Source of the DNA: Caulobacteraceae bacterium
GTDB lineage: Bacteria > Pseudomonadota > Alphaproteobacteria > Caulobacterales > Caulobacteraceae
Assembly: GCA_025352085.1 (NCBI GenBank)
Contig: JANXUA010000072.1
Span: 1 to 42,451 of the forward strand
Length of the DNA stretch: 42,451 nucleotides
Direction of reading: 5' to 3'
The notes under the pieces were generated by a model. That model had not been told where the DNA came from. It did no database searches and saw only the letters and a program-made list of their open reading frames with translations. The translations under genes were made by a program, and so were the position numbers. Below are positions 25,264-32,635 of this stretch, one piece after another (position 1 is the first letter of the stretch; each line of letters opens with the position of its first letter).

Positions 25264-28242
25264 CTAGAACCGCCCGGTCAGCTTCAACCCGATGAGGCGC
25301 GGGTCGGTGACGAAGATGTTGGTGGTGAGGGCGGAGTCGTCGCTGTTGAGGAAGGCGCCGGAGATGGCGGTGGTGTTGAAGACGTTCTTCACATAAGCCT
25401 CGACTTGGAGCCCCCAACGCGGTTTGGCCAGCTTGAGCGACAGGTTGACGTTGCTGTAGCCGTGAATCTGGTCATAGGGCTTGTCGTTGAAGACCCGGGC
25501 ATAGGAATTGCCCTGCAGGTAGAAATCGCCGCGGAGGGTGGCGTACCAATCCCAGGGCAGGGGTTGGACATACTGGGCGCCGATCGACAGCGTGAAGGGC
25601 GGGGTGTTGGGCAATTTGTGGCCGGAGAGGTCCTTGAAGAAGCCCGCGCCGTGGTTGGGGGCGGTGCTCGGGTCGAACGGTTCGCTGAGGCTGGCGAAGA
25701 TCTGCCCGGCGTTCCCGTAGGCCTCGCCGCAGGCATAGGGAATATTGGCGCCGACGATGGTGCTGCCATTGTCGTCGGCGAGCAGCTGGGCGACCAGACT
25801 TGTCGGCAGGATGCAATTCGAGGTGCCGGCGATGTCCGAATTGACCACGGTCCAGGCGGGATTGCCCGCCGTTCGATCCATCAGATCGATCGCCTGTTGG
25901 CCTTTCGCCACCGAGCTGTCCTCCAGACCGAGATTGGCGTTCAAGGTCAGGTTGCGGCTCGGCGACCACAGGGATTCTATTTCGACACCCCAGATGTTAG
26001 CGTCTACGTTCTGGGTGATGGCGCTGCGGTCGACGATCGTCGACAACTGATATCCTGTGTAGTTGTAGAAGAACGTGCCGATGTTCAACGTCATCGCGCC
26101 ACCGAGCAGTGTGTTCTTTGTGCCAATCTCGAAGGCATTATTAAACTCCGGCGCGAACGTCAGCGGATGGGTGACACTCTGTGAGCTTTCCGACAATAGA
26201 TTCGCTTCCGGCGGCGGCGGATTTGCGCCGCCGCCTTTATACCCGCGCGCGTAGGAGGCATAGACTATGGTGTGGTCGGTGAACGCTAGCCGCGGCGTCC
26301 AGTCGACGTTGAAACGGCCGGTAAATGCCTTCCACTCTTGTCGCACTTCGCCCGTGGAAGGGTAACCGCCACCCTCCAGGAACGTCCAGCTCGGTTGGCT
26401 TATGAATCGCTTGCGGTCGTCGGTGAACCGCACGCCCGCTGTCAGCTTGAGGTCCGGCGTCGCCTGAACGTACAGTTCACCGAACGCCGCATAAGACTGC
26501 AGTCGATACGGATTGGAGCTTCGGACATAGTTATGTCCCTGACCGTTGAGACGGCTGAGCGGGTTGGGATCGATATAGGTTCCGTTTAGATATAGGGGCG
26601 CTCCTGGAGCGAGACAGCCGAAGACCGATGGGAAAGCCCCGACGTCGAAACCTGGTGGGATGTCGGGGGCCAAAGTGTTAATATCGATGATATGAGACGT
26701 GATTGGCACCGGTTGACCATTGCACGTGAAATCACCGGGTTGTGCGTTTGGGTTGCCCGGGCGGCCCAACGTAAGGCCAGCATAATTCACGTTCTGTACA
26801 AGAGCCGTAATCAGGTTGTCGAAGACAAAATAGTCTTCTTGGGTTTCATATCGCGTATAGTTAGCGCCGATATTGAAATTTACCGGCCCCTTCCAGTTAG
26901 AAGTAAGTCGGATTTCCTGTGAAAACTGCCGGGATTTCGCTCTGGAAAGGTCCTGGGCGACGATTCTATCCGAACAACCCAGCTGCGGATCGCAATATAT
27001 TCCATTTGGTGACAACAGGCCTATGGCGGGGAAAATCCCTGCAGCCGTATCGAACCGATTGTAGTCCTCGCTCGAGCGGATGACGTCCCTATTGTAACCA
27101 GTGTATGAATAAAAAGTGAGGGCATTGCTCAATGCATAGGATATATTCAGTTCAAATGTATTGCTTTCTGCCCCGTACCTAGGATCGATCTGTGACTGCA
27201 CGTCGCGCAGGTTGGTCGACTGGGTGGCACTGGCGTAGGGGTCGACCGGATTTAGGATCGGATTGCCATTCGCATCCGGGAACAGATATTGAGCGCCCCT
27301 CACGAAGGGGATTGCCAGGCCGTTGGGAGTCTGAAACGCGGTCTTGGCGTAGAGAGACCCAGGCAGGCAGCCTTGCGACAGCCAGGCCGCGTCAAGCGGT
27401 ATGGGGACCTGGCCGCCGATCTCGGTGGGTGTCGGCGCGCGTTCGCACAGTTGCTTTGTCGATCGGGCGCGATTGTCGTTCTCGTCGAAGTGTTCCCAAA
27501 TAGCGTCCACCGTGAGCCGCGCGTTCGGATGGAAACGCAGGCTCACCCGGCCGGACCACAGGTCGCGCCCATCGATCGAATGACCGGTGGTTTCGTTGTA
27601 GGCAAAGCCGTCGCGCTTCGTCCAGGCGCCGGCCACCCGCAGGTCGAGTACGTTGCCCGCGAGGGGTAGATTTACGAAGCCGCTCAGGCGCCGGGTTGAA
27701 TAATTGCCGATTTCGCCGGTCAGCTCTGCTTCGTACTTATCCGTCGGCTTGGCGGAGATGATATTGACCACGCCGGCGGTGGCGTTGCGGCCATAAAGTG
27801 TCCCCTGCGGCCCGCGCAGCACCTCCACCTGGCTGACATCGAAGAATTCCTGTTCGAACAGGTGATTGCGGATGAAGGGGGTGTCGTTGAACGAGACAGC
27901 GACGCCTGGATCCACGGTCGCGGAAATGGCCTGGGTGCCGATGCCGCGAATCTGAATGTTATAGCCGGTGAAGTTAGTCTTGGAGAAGGTCATGTTGGGC
28001 ACGGCCTTGAGCAGGTCCGGACCGCCTTCGATCTTCTGCGATTCCAGGGCCTGCGGGGAAAGGGCCGTGATGGCGATCGGCACGTTCTGGACGTTCTCCG
28101 ACTTCCTCTGGGCGGTAACGATGACCTCGTTGACCGGGGCGCCGCCGGCGGCGGCGGACACACCGCTCGCGGCGCCCATCGTGAGGGTGACGGCTGAAGC
28201 GCCCGCAATCAGACGAGCGCGGCGGGTGTGTCGGTCGTTCAT
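25264..28242 (-). CDS. TonB-dependent outer membrane receptor
   Basis: Outer-membrane beta-barrel transporter of 992 aa that takes up an unknown large or scarce substrate with energy from TonB-ExbBD. A signal peptide covers about residues 1-31. A TonB-box-like E-V-I-V-T-A-Q-R follows, then the plug domain with R-G-I-G-T and V-E-V-L-R-G-P-Q-G-T-L-Y-G-R-N-A. The barrel ends with the terminal phenylalanine expected for outer-membrane insertion (L-T-G-R-F). ATG 28242 follows GGGGAGG. The style matches the many receptors of Caulobacter and sphingomonads. A mid-barrel stretch at about 26600-27180 is distinctly AT-richer. A TetR gene lies directly upstream on the same strand. Iron-siderophore, sugar or aromatic substrates are all possible. 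Confidence 0.93.
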   Translation of the reverse strand: MNDRHTRRARLIAGASAVTLTMGAASGVSAAAGGAPVNEVIVTAQRKSENVQNVPIAITALSPQALESQKIEGGPDLLKAVPNMTFSKTNFTGYNIQIRGIGTQAISATVDPGVAVSFNDTPFIRNHLFEQEFFDVSQVEVLRGPQGTLYGRNATAGVVNIISAKPTDKYEAELTGEIGNYSTRRLSGFVNLPLAGNVLDLRVAGAWTKRDGFAYNETTGHSIDGRDLWSGRVSLRFHPNARLTVDAIWEHFDENDNRARSTKQLCERAPTPTEIGGQVPIPLDAAWLSQGCLPGSLYAKTAFQTPNGLAIPFVRGAQYLFPDANGNPILNPVDPYASATQSTNLRDVQSQIDPRYGAESNTFELNISYALSNALTFYSYTGYNRDVIRSSEDYNRFDTAAGIFPAIGLLSPNGIYCDPQLGCSDRIVAQDLSRAKSRQFSQEIRLTSNWKGPVNFNIGANYTRYETQEDYFVFDNLITALVQNVNYAGLTLGRPGNPNAQPGDFTCNGQPVPITSHIIDINTLAPDIPPGFDVGAFPSVFGCLAPGAPLYLNGTYIDPNPLSRLNGQGHNYVRSSNPYRLQSYAAFGELYVQATPDLKLTAGVRFTDDRKRFISQPSWTFLEGGGYPSTGEVRQEWKAFTGRFNVDWTPRLAFTDHTIVYASYARGYKGGGANPPPPEANLLSESSQSVTHPLTFAPEFNNAFEIGTKNTLLGGAMTLNIGTFFYNYTGYQLSTIVDRSAITQNVDANIWGVEIESLWSPSRNLTLNANLGLEDSSVAKGQQAIDLMDRTAGNPAWTVVNSDIAGTSNCILPTSLVAQLLADDNGSTIVGANIPYACGEAYGNAGQIFASLSEPFDPSTAPNHGAGFFKDLSGHKLPNTPPFTLSIGAQYVQPLPWDWYATLRGDFYLQGNSYARVFNDKPYDQIHGYSNVNLSLKLAKPRWGLQVEAYVKNVFNTTAISGAFLNSDDSALTTNIFVTDPRLIGLKLTGRF

Positions 28243-28382
28243 GGCAGGCCTCCCCTTCAGCGCTCGGCCCACTTCGGGATCGGCGCGCAACGTTTCTCCG
28301 TAATTTCTTTGGGGAAGCGGCTTCGAAGACGAGCCGTCCCTCGGCCGAAACTCGCTAGTATCGACCATGCTGTCAATACCTA

Positions 28383-28398
28383 TTTACGTTAATGTTTA
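28383..28398 (-). promoter_or_regulatory. Candidate TetR operator upstream of the TonB receptor
   Basis: TTTACGTTAATGTTTA shares the core AC-n-TTAATGT with the perfect dyad at 29964-29977. It sits between the first TetR gene and the receptor, about 140 bp before the receptor ATG. Inferred from similarity of three sites only. Confidence 0.4.
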
Positions 28399-29025
28399 TT
28401 AAGATGGCGAAAGGGGTGCGGATAGAAAGGACGGTAGAAGACGCGTGGCGATGCGCCGCACCGCGTGGCGGTCGCGTCCGAGCATAGCGTGGAGCGGCTC
28501 GCCGATCAGCGAATCGCCGACCGCGCACAGGGCGATAAACAGCAGCGCCGAGGGAATATGGCGGGGCGTGTCGCCGCTGGGCGCGCCGACCTTTTCGTTG
28601 ACGGCGTCCACCAAATGGTTGACGGCGTGTCGCACCGGCTCGAGATGCTCAAAGCGATCCGACAGCGCGATCCAGGCCGCGAGTTGGCCGGCTCCGTTGG
28701 TGTCGAACGAATTAAAAATGATATCAACCATGGCCTTAGGGCCGCCCACGTCGGATCGCACATGAGCGACCGCTTCCGCCAAAGCCGTCGCCAGGTCGCG
28801 CACCATGGCGCCCATCAGAGCCGATTGAAGCTGGGCGACCGATCCAAAATGGTGGCTGAGGACGCTGTGGGTGACGCCGATATCCTGCGCCACGGCCGAC
28901 AGCGTGACGCCCGCTGGGCCTTCGGCGAGCAGGATCCTGCGGGCCGACGCGAGGGCCTGTTCGCGGGCCTCGTCAGGCGAGCGTCGCCGACGCTTGAGCC
29001 GCACCGGCACCAATATCTGATCCAT
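28399..29025 (-). CDS. TetR-family transcriptional regulator, paralog 1
   Basis: TetR/AcrR-type repressor of about 208 aa. The N-terminal helix-turn-helix reads A-S-A-R-R-I-L-L-A-E-G-P-A-G-V-T-L, then I-G-V-T-H-S-V-L-S-H-H-F-G-S; the C-terminal half is an unassigned ligand-binding helical domain. ATG 29025 is used; a GTG at 29049 would add 8 residues and would put the start inside a dyad similar to the operator of paralog 2. It lies upstream of the TonB receptor on the same strand, 156 bp apart, and shares most of its DNA-binding region with the TetR gene at 29352, so the two come from a duplication. Confidence 0.88.
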   Translation of the reverse strand: MDQILVPVRLKRRRRSPDEAREQALASARRILLAEGPAGVTLSAVAQDIGVTHSVLSHHFGSVAQLQSALMGAMVRDLATALAEAVAHVRSDVGGPKAMVDIIFNSFDTNGAGQLAAWIALSDRFEHLEPVRHAVNHLVDAVNEKVGAPSGDTPRHIPSALLFIALCAVGDSLIGEPLHAMLGRDRHAVRRIATRLLPSFLSAPLSPS

Positions 29026-29042
29026 TTCGTCGCCGCCCCATG

Positions 29043-29058
29043 TTGACACTCATGTAAC
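29043..29058 (-). promoter_or_regulatory. Candidate TetR operator at the start of TetR paralog 1
   Basis: TTGACACTCATGTAAC matches the perfect dyad before paralog 2 (TTGACATTAATGTCAT) at 12 of 16 positions and is itself partly symmetric. Its place at the gene start suggests autoregulation. Inference. Confidence 0.4.
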
Positions 29059-29148
29059 CTCGACCATCGCGCGGAAACAAATCGAATGCAATCGGCGTTC
29101 AAGCCAATGGCGAGGCTTAAGGGTCCGGACTCTACCACCCCTGAAACT

Positions 29149-29272
29149 CCGTCTTAGCCGGGCGTCAGTCCCGGCTACCTATTGGGCGAGCGGTGGGTGT
29201 GGCCGTGTGCGCGCACGGCCAATGCGAGTTCTCGCCCAATGGGTCACCGGCACTGACGGCCGGTGATGACGG
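29149..29272. repeat. Dispersed long palindromic repeat, copy 2
   Basis: It has the same order of parts as copy 1: CCGTC...CCGGG at the left, GATGACGG at the right. The inner pair ATTGGGCGAG (29181-29190) and CTCGCCCAAT (29231-29240) is perfect here, and the core GGCCGTGTGCGCGCACGGCC is nearly symmetric. Copies differ at many positions but keep the pairing, which suggests that the structure is maintained. Confidence 0.8.
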
Positions 29273-29351
29273 GCGGGGGGAGGCAATGTCCCTGGAAGAG
29301 AAAGCAAAATCGCATGCCGATTGGGTTTGACCCTAGGAGCGGGGCCGCAGT

Positions 29352-29969
29352 TCAGAACAGGAAGGTCGGCAGCAATCGCGACACGATCCGGCGAGCGCTG
29401 TCGTTCTCACGCCCCAGCATGTCGCGCAACGACGGCCCGATCAGCGCGTCGCCGAAGGCGCAGATGGCGATGAACAGCACCGCCCCGGTGATTCGGTCGC
29501 GGCCTTCGGCGCCCTGCTCGGCGAACTTCTGGTGGATGGCGTCGACCAAAGCCTGCACGGCGGCGCGAACCGGTTCGAGATGTTCCAGGTCGCCGGAAAG
29601 GACGATCCAGGCCGCGAGGCGACCGGCGGCGCCCGAGTCGAACGCATCGAACACCTCGTCCACCAATGCCCGGGGGGCGCCGGCGTCGGACCGGAGATTG
29701 GTGACCGCGACGGCCAGCGCATCGGTCAAATCGCGCACCATCGAACCCATCAAGGCGGCCTGAAGATCGGCCGCCGAGCCGAAGTGGTGAATGAGGTTGC
29801 CATGGGTGACGCCGATATCGTCGCCCACCGACTTCAAGGTCACCGCGTTGGGGCCACCCGCGATGAGCAGCCGCCTCGCCGAGGCCAACGCTTCGCGCCG
29901 GGCCTCCTCCGGGGTCCGCCTGCGTCGCCTCGCGCCACCGTTGCTCCCCGTATTCTGCGTTATTGACAT
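29352..29969 (-). CDS. TetR-family transcriptional regulator, paralog 2
   Basis: TetR/AcrR-type regulator of about 205 aa, with R-R-R-R-T-P-E-E-A-R-R-E-A-L-A-S-A-R-R-L-L and I-G-V-T-H-G-N-L-I-H-H-F-G-S as the DNA-binding part. It aligns closely with paralog 1, including the following L-Q-A-A-L-M-G-S-M-V-R-D-L segment. Start choice is open: ATG 29969 lies inside the perfect dyad TGACATTAATGTCA, ATGs at 29978 and 29981 lie just before it, and none has a clear Shine-Dalgarno sequence, so a leaderless message is possible. It is divergent from the Coq4-like operon, the classic place for a local repressor. Confidence 0.87.
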   Translation of the reverse strand: MSITQNTGSNGGARRRRRTPEEARREALASARRLLIAGGPNAVTLKSVGDDIGVTHGNLIHHFGSAADLQAALMGSMVRDLTDALAVAVTNLRSDAGAPRALVDEVFDAFDSGAAGRLAAWIVLSGDLEHLEPVRAAVQALVDAIHQKFAEQGAEGRDRITGAVLFIAICAFGDALIGPSLRDMLGRENDSARRIVSRLLPTFLF

Positions 29970-29977
29970 TAATGTCA
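29964..29977. promoter_or_regulatory. Perfect dyad, candidate TetR operator between paralog 2 and the Coq4 operon
   Basis: TGACATTAATGTCA is a perfect 14-bp palindrome at the 5' end of the TetR gene and about 125 bp before the Coq4-like start. Size and symmetry suit a TetR dimer. Similar sites lie before TetR paralog 1 and the TonB receptor. The palindrome is observed; binding is inferred. Confidence 0.6.
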
Positions 29978-30101
29978 TCATTATCCATATAGACTTCAAG
30001 GCGCTCGGCCCGCTTCCGACGACGCGGTCACCGATCCTCGTGAATCGATGTCACCCGCCCACCCACGGCCCGCCTGCTCAATGGCGAGTTTAGGAGATAA
30101 C

Positions 30102-30899
30102 GTGACGACCGCCCAGACCTCGCTTGCATCCACCCCCCGAAGGCCGATCCAACCGCTCCGAGCCCTGCGCGCCTTTCGCCGGTTGGTGGCCGACAAGGAG
30201 GACACGCGCCAGGTTTTCGAGATCCTGAGCGCGCTGGCTGGCCGGTCGATGGATAAGGGCTACGCGCGGCTTCTGAACACCGCCGAGGGGCGACGGCAAG
30301 CGGACCTGCGCGTGGAGCTGAGTGATCGCCTCCAGGACGGGGCCTGGCTGGAGAGCCTCCCGCCCGGGAGCGTCGGCGCGCTCTATCGCGCATTCATCCG
30401 ACCCCGGCGGCTGTCCGCGTACGGGCTCGCCGATGAGAGCCGTGGCGTGCGGGACGCCGACTTCGACGCCCCCCATGAGGTCGCCTGGTACGCGCGACGC
30501 CTGCGCGACGTCCACGACATCTGGCATGTGCTCACCGGCTACGGGACCGACGCCCTGGGCGAAGCCTGCGTGGTCGCGTTCTCCTGCTCGCACGCGCGCA
30601 GCCCGGGGCTAGCGCTGATCGCCCTCGGCGCGGCGCTGGAGTTCAGGCGCCTGGGGATCCGTCAGCCGTACGCCCGGGCGATCGGGCAGGCCTGGCGCAT
30701 CGGTCGTAGGACGGCCTGGCTCGCGCCGGTGGACTATGAAGCCCTGCTCGCCGAACCGATCCATGCGGCGCGTCGGCGCCTGAACATCGCGCCGCCCAGG
30801 GTCTACGACGCCATTCCGGTCGACGGGCGCAACGGCTACCGATACGCCGCCGATACGGCCACGACGCGGCGGATCGGGATCGTCGGTGGCCTCGCATGA
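30102..30899 (+). CDS. Coq4-family protein
   Basis: A 265 aa protein of the COQ4 family. It carries the full family metal motif H-D-x-x-H-x11-E (His138, Asp139, His142, Glu154) in the segment H-D-I-W-H-V-L-T-G-Y. COQ4 is needed for coenzyme Q synthesis in eukaryotes and has been linked to chemistry at C1 of the ring. Bacterial Coq4-like proteins in TetR-controlled operons, as here, need not be part of the main ubiquinone pathway. The GTG start at 30102 has AGGAG at 5 nt; an ATG at 30081 lacks one. The stop overlaps the next gene (ATGA, 30896-30899). It begins an operon of three coupled genes. Confidence 0.88.
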   Translation: MTTAQTSLASTPRRPIQPLRALRAFRRLVADKEDTRQVFEILSALAGRSMDKGYARLLNTAEGRRQADLRVELSDRLQDGAWLESLPPGSVGALYRAFIRPRRLSAYGLADESRGVRDADFDAPHEVAWYARRLRDVHDIWHVLTGYGTDALGEACVVAFSCSHARSPGLALIALGAALEFRRLGIRQPYARAIGQAWRIGRRTAWLAPVDYEALLAEPIHAARRRLNIAPPRVYDAIPVDGRNGYRYAADTATTRRIGIVGGLA

Positions 30900-31750
30900 G
30901 CGTAGCGACCGTCACGCCCGCCGACCTGAATATCCACGTACGCCATCTCGCCTTCGGGCGGGACGCGCCCGCGCCTCGCTGGTGGCTGGGGGGAGATCCG
31001 GTGGCGACCGCCTTCTACAACGCCCTGTCGATCACCTTTCCTCAGGGCGAGCGATTTTTCATGGACAGCGTCCGCCGCTATCGGCCGCTCGCCTCCCCGG
31101 CTCTCGACGGGCAGATCGAGGCCTTTCTGGCGCAGGAGGCCACGCACACGCGGGAGCACCTGGCGTTCAACCATCAGGTGGCCGCCAACGGCTACGACGT
31201 CACGGCCATGGACGCGCGAACCCACGCCACGCTGAGCTTCACGCGCCGGCGACCCGATCACGTGCAACTGGCCTCGACCATCGCCCTGGAACATTTCACG
31301 GCCATCCTGGCGCACGCCCTGCTGGCAGACCCACGGCATCTTCGCGGCGCCTCGGAGGAGGCCGGCGCGATGTGGCGCTGGCACGCCATCGAAGAGCTCG
31401 AGCACAAGGCGGTCGCCTTCGACACCTTCGTGGCGGCGACCGCCGATTGGCCCCGTCATCGCCGGTGGCTGCTGCGCGTTCTGACGATGGCGGGGGCGAC
31501 GTGGCTTCTGTTCCTGAGCATCGGGCGCAACATCGGCGACCTGTTCGCCCAGGACGGCGTCGGCGTCGGCGCCTGGCGGCGCCTCGGCGGATTCCTGTTC
31601 TTCACGCCGGGTATCCTGCGCCAGATCCTGTCCCGCTATCTCACCTACTTCCGCCCGGGCTTTCATCCGTGGGAGCATGACGACAGAGCCCTGATCGCCG
31701 CGGCCGAGGCGAGCCTGGCGCTGCGAGGCGATCGGAGCGCGGCGGCATGA
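30896..31750 (+). CDS. PF10118-type 'metal-dependent hydrolase' with diiron-like motif set
   Basis: A 284 aa protein that I recognise as the family usually named predicted metal-dependent hydrolase (PF10118). What the sequence shows is two E...E-x-x-H sets: Glu52 with E-A-T-H (81-84), 29 residues apart, and Glu132 with E-L-E-H region (Glu167 to His170), 35 residues apart. That is the spacing of ferritin-like four-helix diiron proteins, so an oxygenase- or desaturase-like activity is at least as plausible as hydrolysis. A hydrophobic segment lies near residues 190-208, which may place it at the membrane. ATG overlaps coq4 and the stop overlaps the next ATG, so it is tightly coupled to both neighbours. 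Confidence 0.8.
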   Translation: MSVATVTPADLNIHVRHLAFGRDAPAPRWWLGGDPVATAFYNALSITFPQGERFFMDSVRRYRPLASPALDGQIEAFLAQEATHTREHLAFNHQVAANGYDVTAMDARTHATLSFTRRRPDHVQLASTIALEHFTAILAHALLADPRHLRGASEEAGAMWRWHAIEELEHKAVAFDTFVAATADWPRHRRWLLRVLTMAGATWLLFLSIGRNIGDLFAQDGVGVGAWRRLGGFLFFTPGILRQILSRYLTYFRPGFHPWEHDDRALIAAAEASLALRGDRSAAA

Positions 31751-32154
31751 GCGCCGGTCTCGCGCTCGCCCTCACCGTTCTCGCCACGGCGTCCGGCGGC
31801 ATCGAAGGGCTGTGGAAGACGCCGGTGGACGGCGGGAGCGTCGTGAAGATCGAGGCTTGCGGCGGCGCCATCTGTGGCCGCGCCGTCACCTCGCCCCGGT
31901 TGCGCGCCGTGCCCGGCCAAACCGATGTCCGCAACCACAACCACGCCCTGCGCGGTCGCGCGCTCATGGGGCTGTTGATCCTGAAGGTCCGACCGCTAAG
32001 CCCTGGCCGGTGGGGCGACGGCTGGGTCTACGATCCCGAAGAGGGCGCGACCTACCAGGGCGCGATCACGCTGCGCGACGACGGGCGACTGGAGCTCAAG
32101 GGCTGCGTGGTGGCGCCGTTCTGCAAGACGCAGGTCTGGACGCGTTCCGACTGA
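31747..32154 (+). CDS. DUF2147-family exported protein
   Basis: A 135 aa protein. The first 17 or so residues form a hydrophobic export signal ending near A-T-A-S-G-G. The mature part has the DUF2147 pattern: G-L-W-K-T-P near the start, an acidic/cysteine segment C-G-G-A-I-C-G-R, G-W-V-Y-D-P-E-E-G in the middle and L-K-G-C-V near the end. Four cysteines (two pairs) suggest disulfides in the periplasm. The family has no firm function; it is expected to be a small beta-rich, possibly lipid-binding protein. ATGA overlap with the diiron-like gene makes it the third member of the operon. Confidence 0.85.
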   Translation: MSAGLALALTVLATASGGIEGLWKTPVDGGSVVKIEACGGAICGRAVTSPRLRAVPGQTDVRNHNHALRGRALMGLLILKVRPLSPGRWGDGWVYDPEEGATYQGAITLRDDGRLELKGCVVAPFCKTQVWTRSD

Positions 32155-32277
32155 GCCCGCCAGCGGCATCGTTTCAAAGGAAAGTTTGGGCTTGCGTGAC
32201 TCCCTATCGTTTGCGGGGTTGATCAATCGCCGACGCGAAGACCCCTCTGGGCCCCTTCTCGTTCGGCGTGATGACGT

Positions 32278-32310
32278 TTATACCCTAGGGGATTATATTA
32301 CCTAGAGGCG
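32278..32310 (+). promoter_or_regulatory. Candidate RcnR-type operator/promoter
   Basis: The AT-rich stretch before the regulator contains two related parts, TACCCTAGGGGATTATA and TTACCTAGAGG, 16 bp apart. The G/C tract flanked by A/T is the general layout of CsoR/RcnR-family operators. It lies immediately upstream of the start codon and may also serve as the promoter. Inference. Confidence 0.4.
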
Positions 32311-32317
32311 TTTCGAC

Positions 32318-32596
32318 ATGGGCCATGTCGCCAACGAACGAACCAAACTCCTCAATCGTCTCAGGCGCATCCGCGGTCAGGTCGAGGCGATCGAACGGGC
32401 CGTGGTCGAAGAGAAGGAATGCGCGCGCGTGCTGCAGCAGGCGACGTCCTGCCGCGGGGCCATGGATGGCTTCATCGCTGAAGTCATCGAGGATCATATC
32501 CGCGAGCACATGATCGATCCCGCCGCCGGCCAGGATGATCCGCGCCGGCTGGCCGCCGAGGACCTGGTCGGCATCGTCCACGCCTATCTGACCTAG
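32318..32596 (+). CDS. RcnR/FrmR-family metal-sensing regulator
   Basis: All-helical repressor of 92 aa from the CsoR/RcnR/FrmR family. It has the family core R-L-R-R-I-R-G-Q-V-E-A-I-E and C-A-R-V-L-Q-Q. The residues at the four sensor positions are His3, Cys35, His60 and His64, the same set that binds nickel or cobalt in E. coli RcnR; formaldehyde-sensing FrmR keeps only Cys35 and His60 of these. No nickel/cobalt exporter or formaldehyde dehydrogenase gene is adjacent. A second cysteine (Cys45) is additional. It is convergent with the SnoaL-like gene, with a shared terminator hairpin directly after the stop. Confidence 0.88.
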   Translation: MGHVANERTKLLNRLRRIRGQVEAIERAVVEEKECARVLQQATSCRGAMDGFIAEVIEDHIREHMIDPAAGQDDPRRLAAEDLVGIVHAYLT

Positions 32597-32626
32597 CCGG
32601 CCCCGGGCGAAAAATGCCGGGGCCGG
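32597..32626. terminator. Bidirectional terminator between convergent genes
   Basis: CCGGCCCCGG (32597-32606) and CCGGGGCCGG (32617-32626) form a perfect 10-bp stem. It begins right after the RcnR-like stop and ends 9 bp before the SnoaL-like stop, so it can serve both. The T-tract is weak on both sides. Confidence 0.65.
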
Positions 32627-32635
32627 TCGCTGAAG

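Larger units (their letters stand above)
29026..29351. other. Intergenic stretch between the two TetR genes
   Basis: These 326 bp hold no gene. They contain the candidate operator (29043-29058), the sequence AGGGTCCGGACTC (29120-29132) that matches the inner edge of the IS end at 241-253 in reverse complement, and copy 2 of the long palindromic repeat. The last 79 bp before the TetR stop show nothing I can name. Confidence 0.6.
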
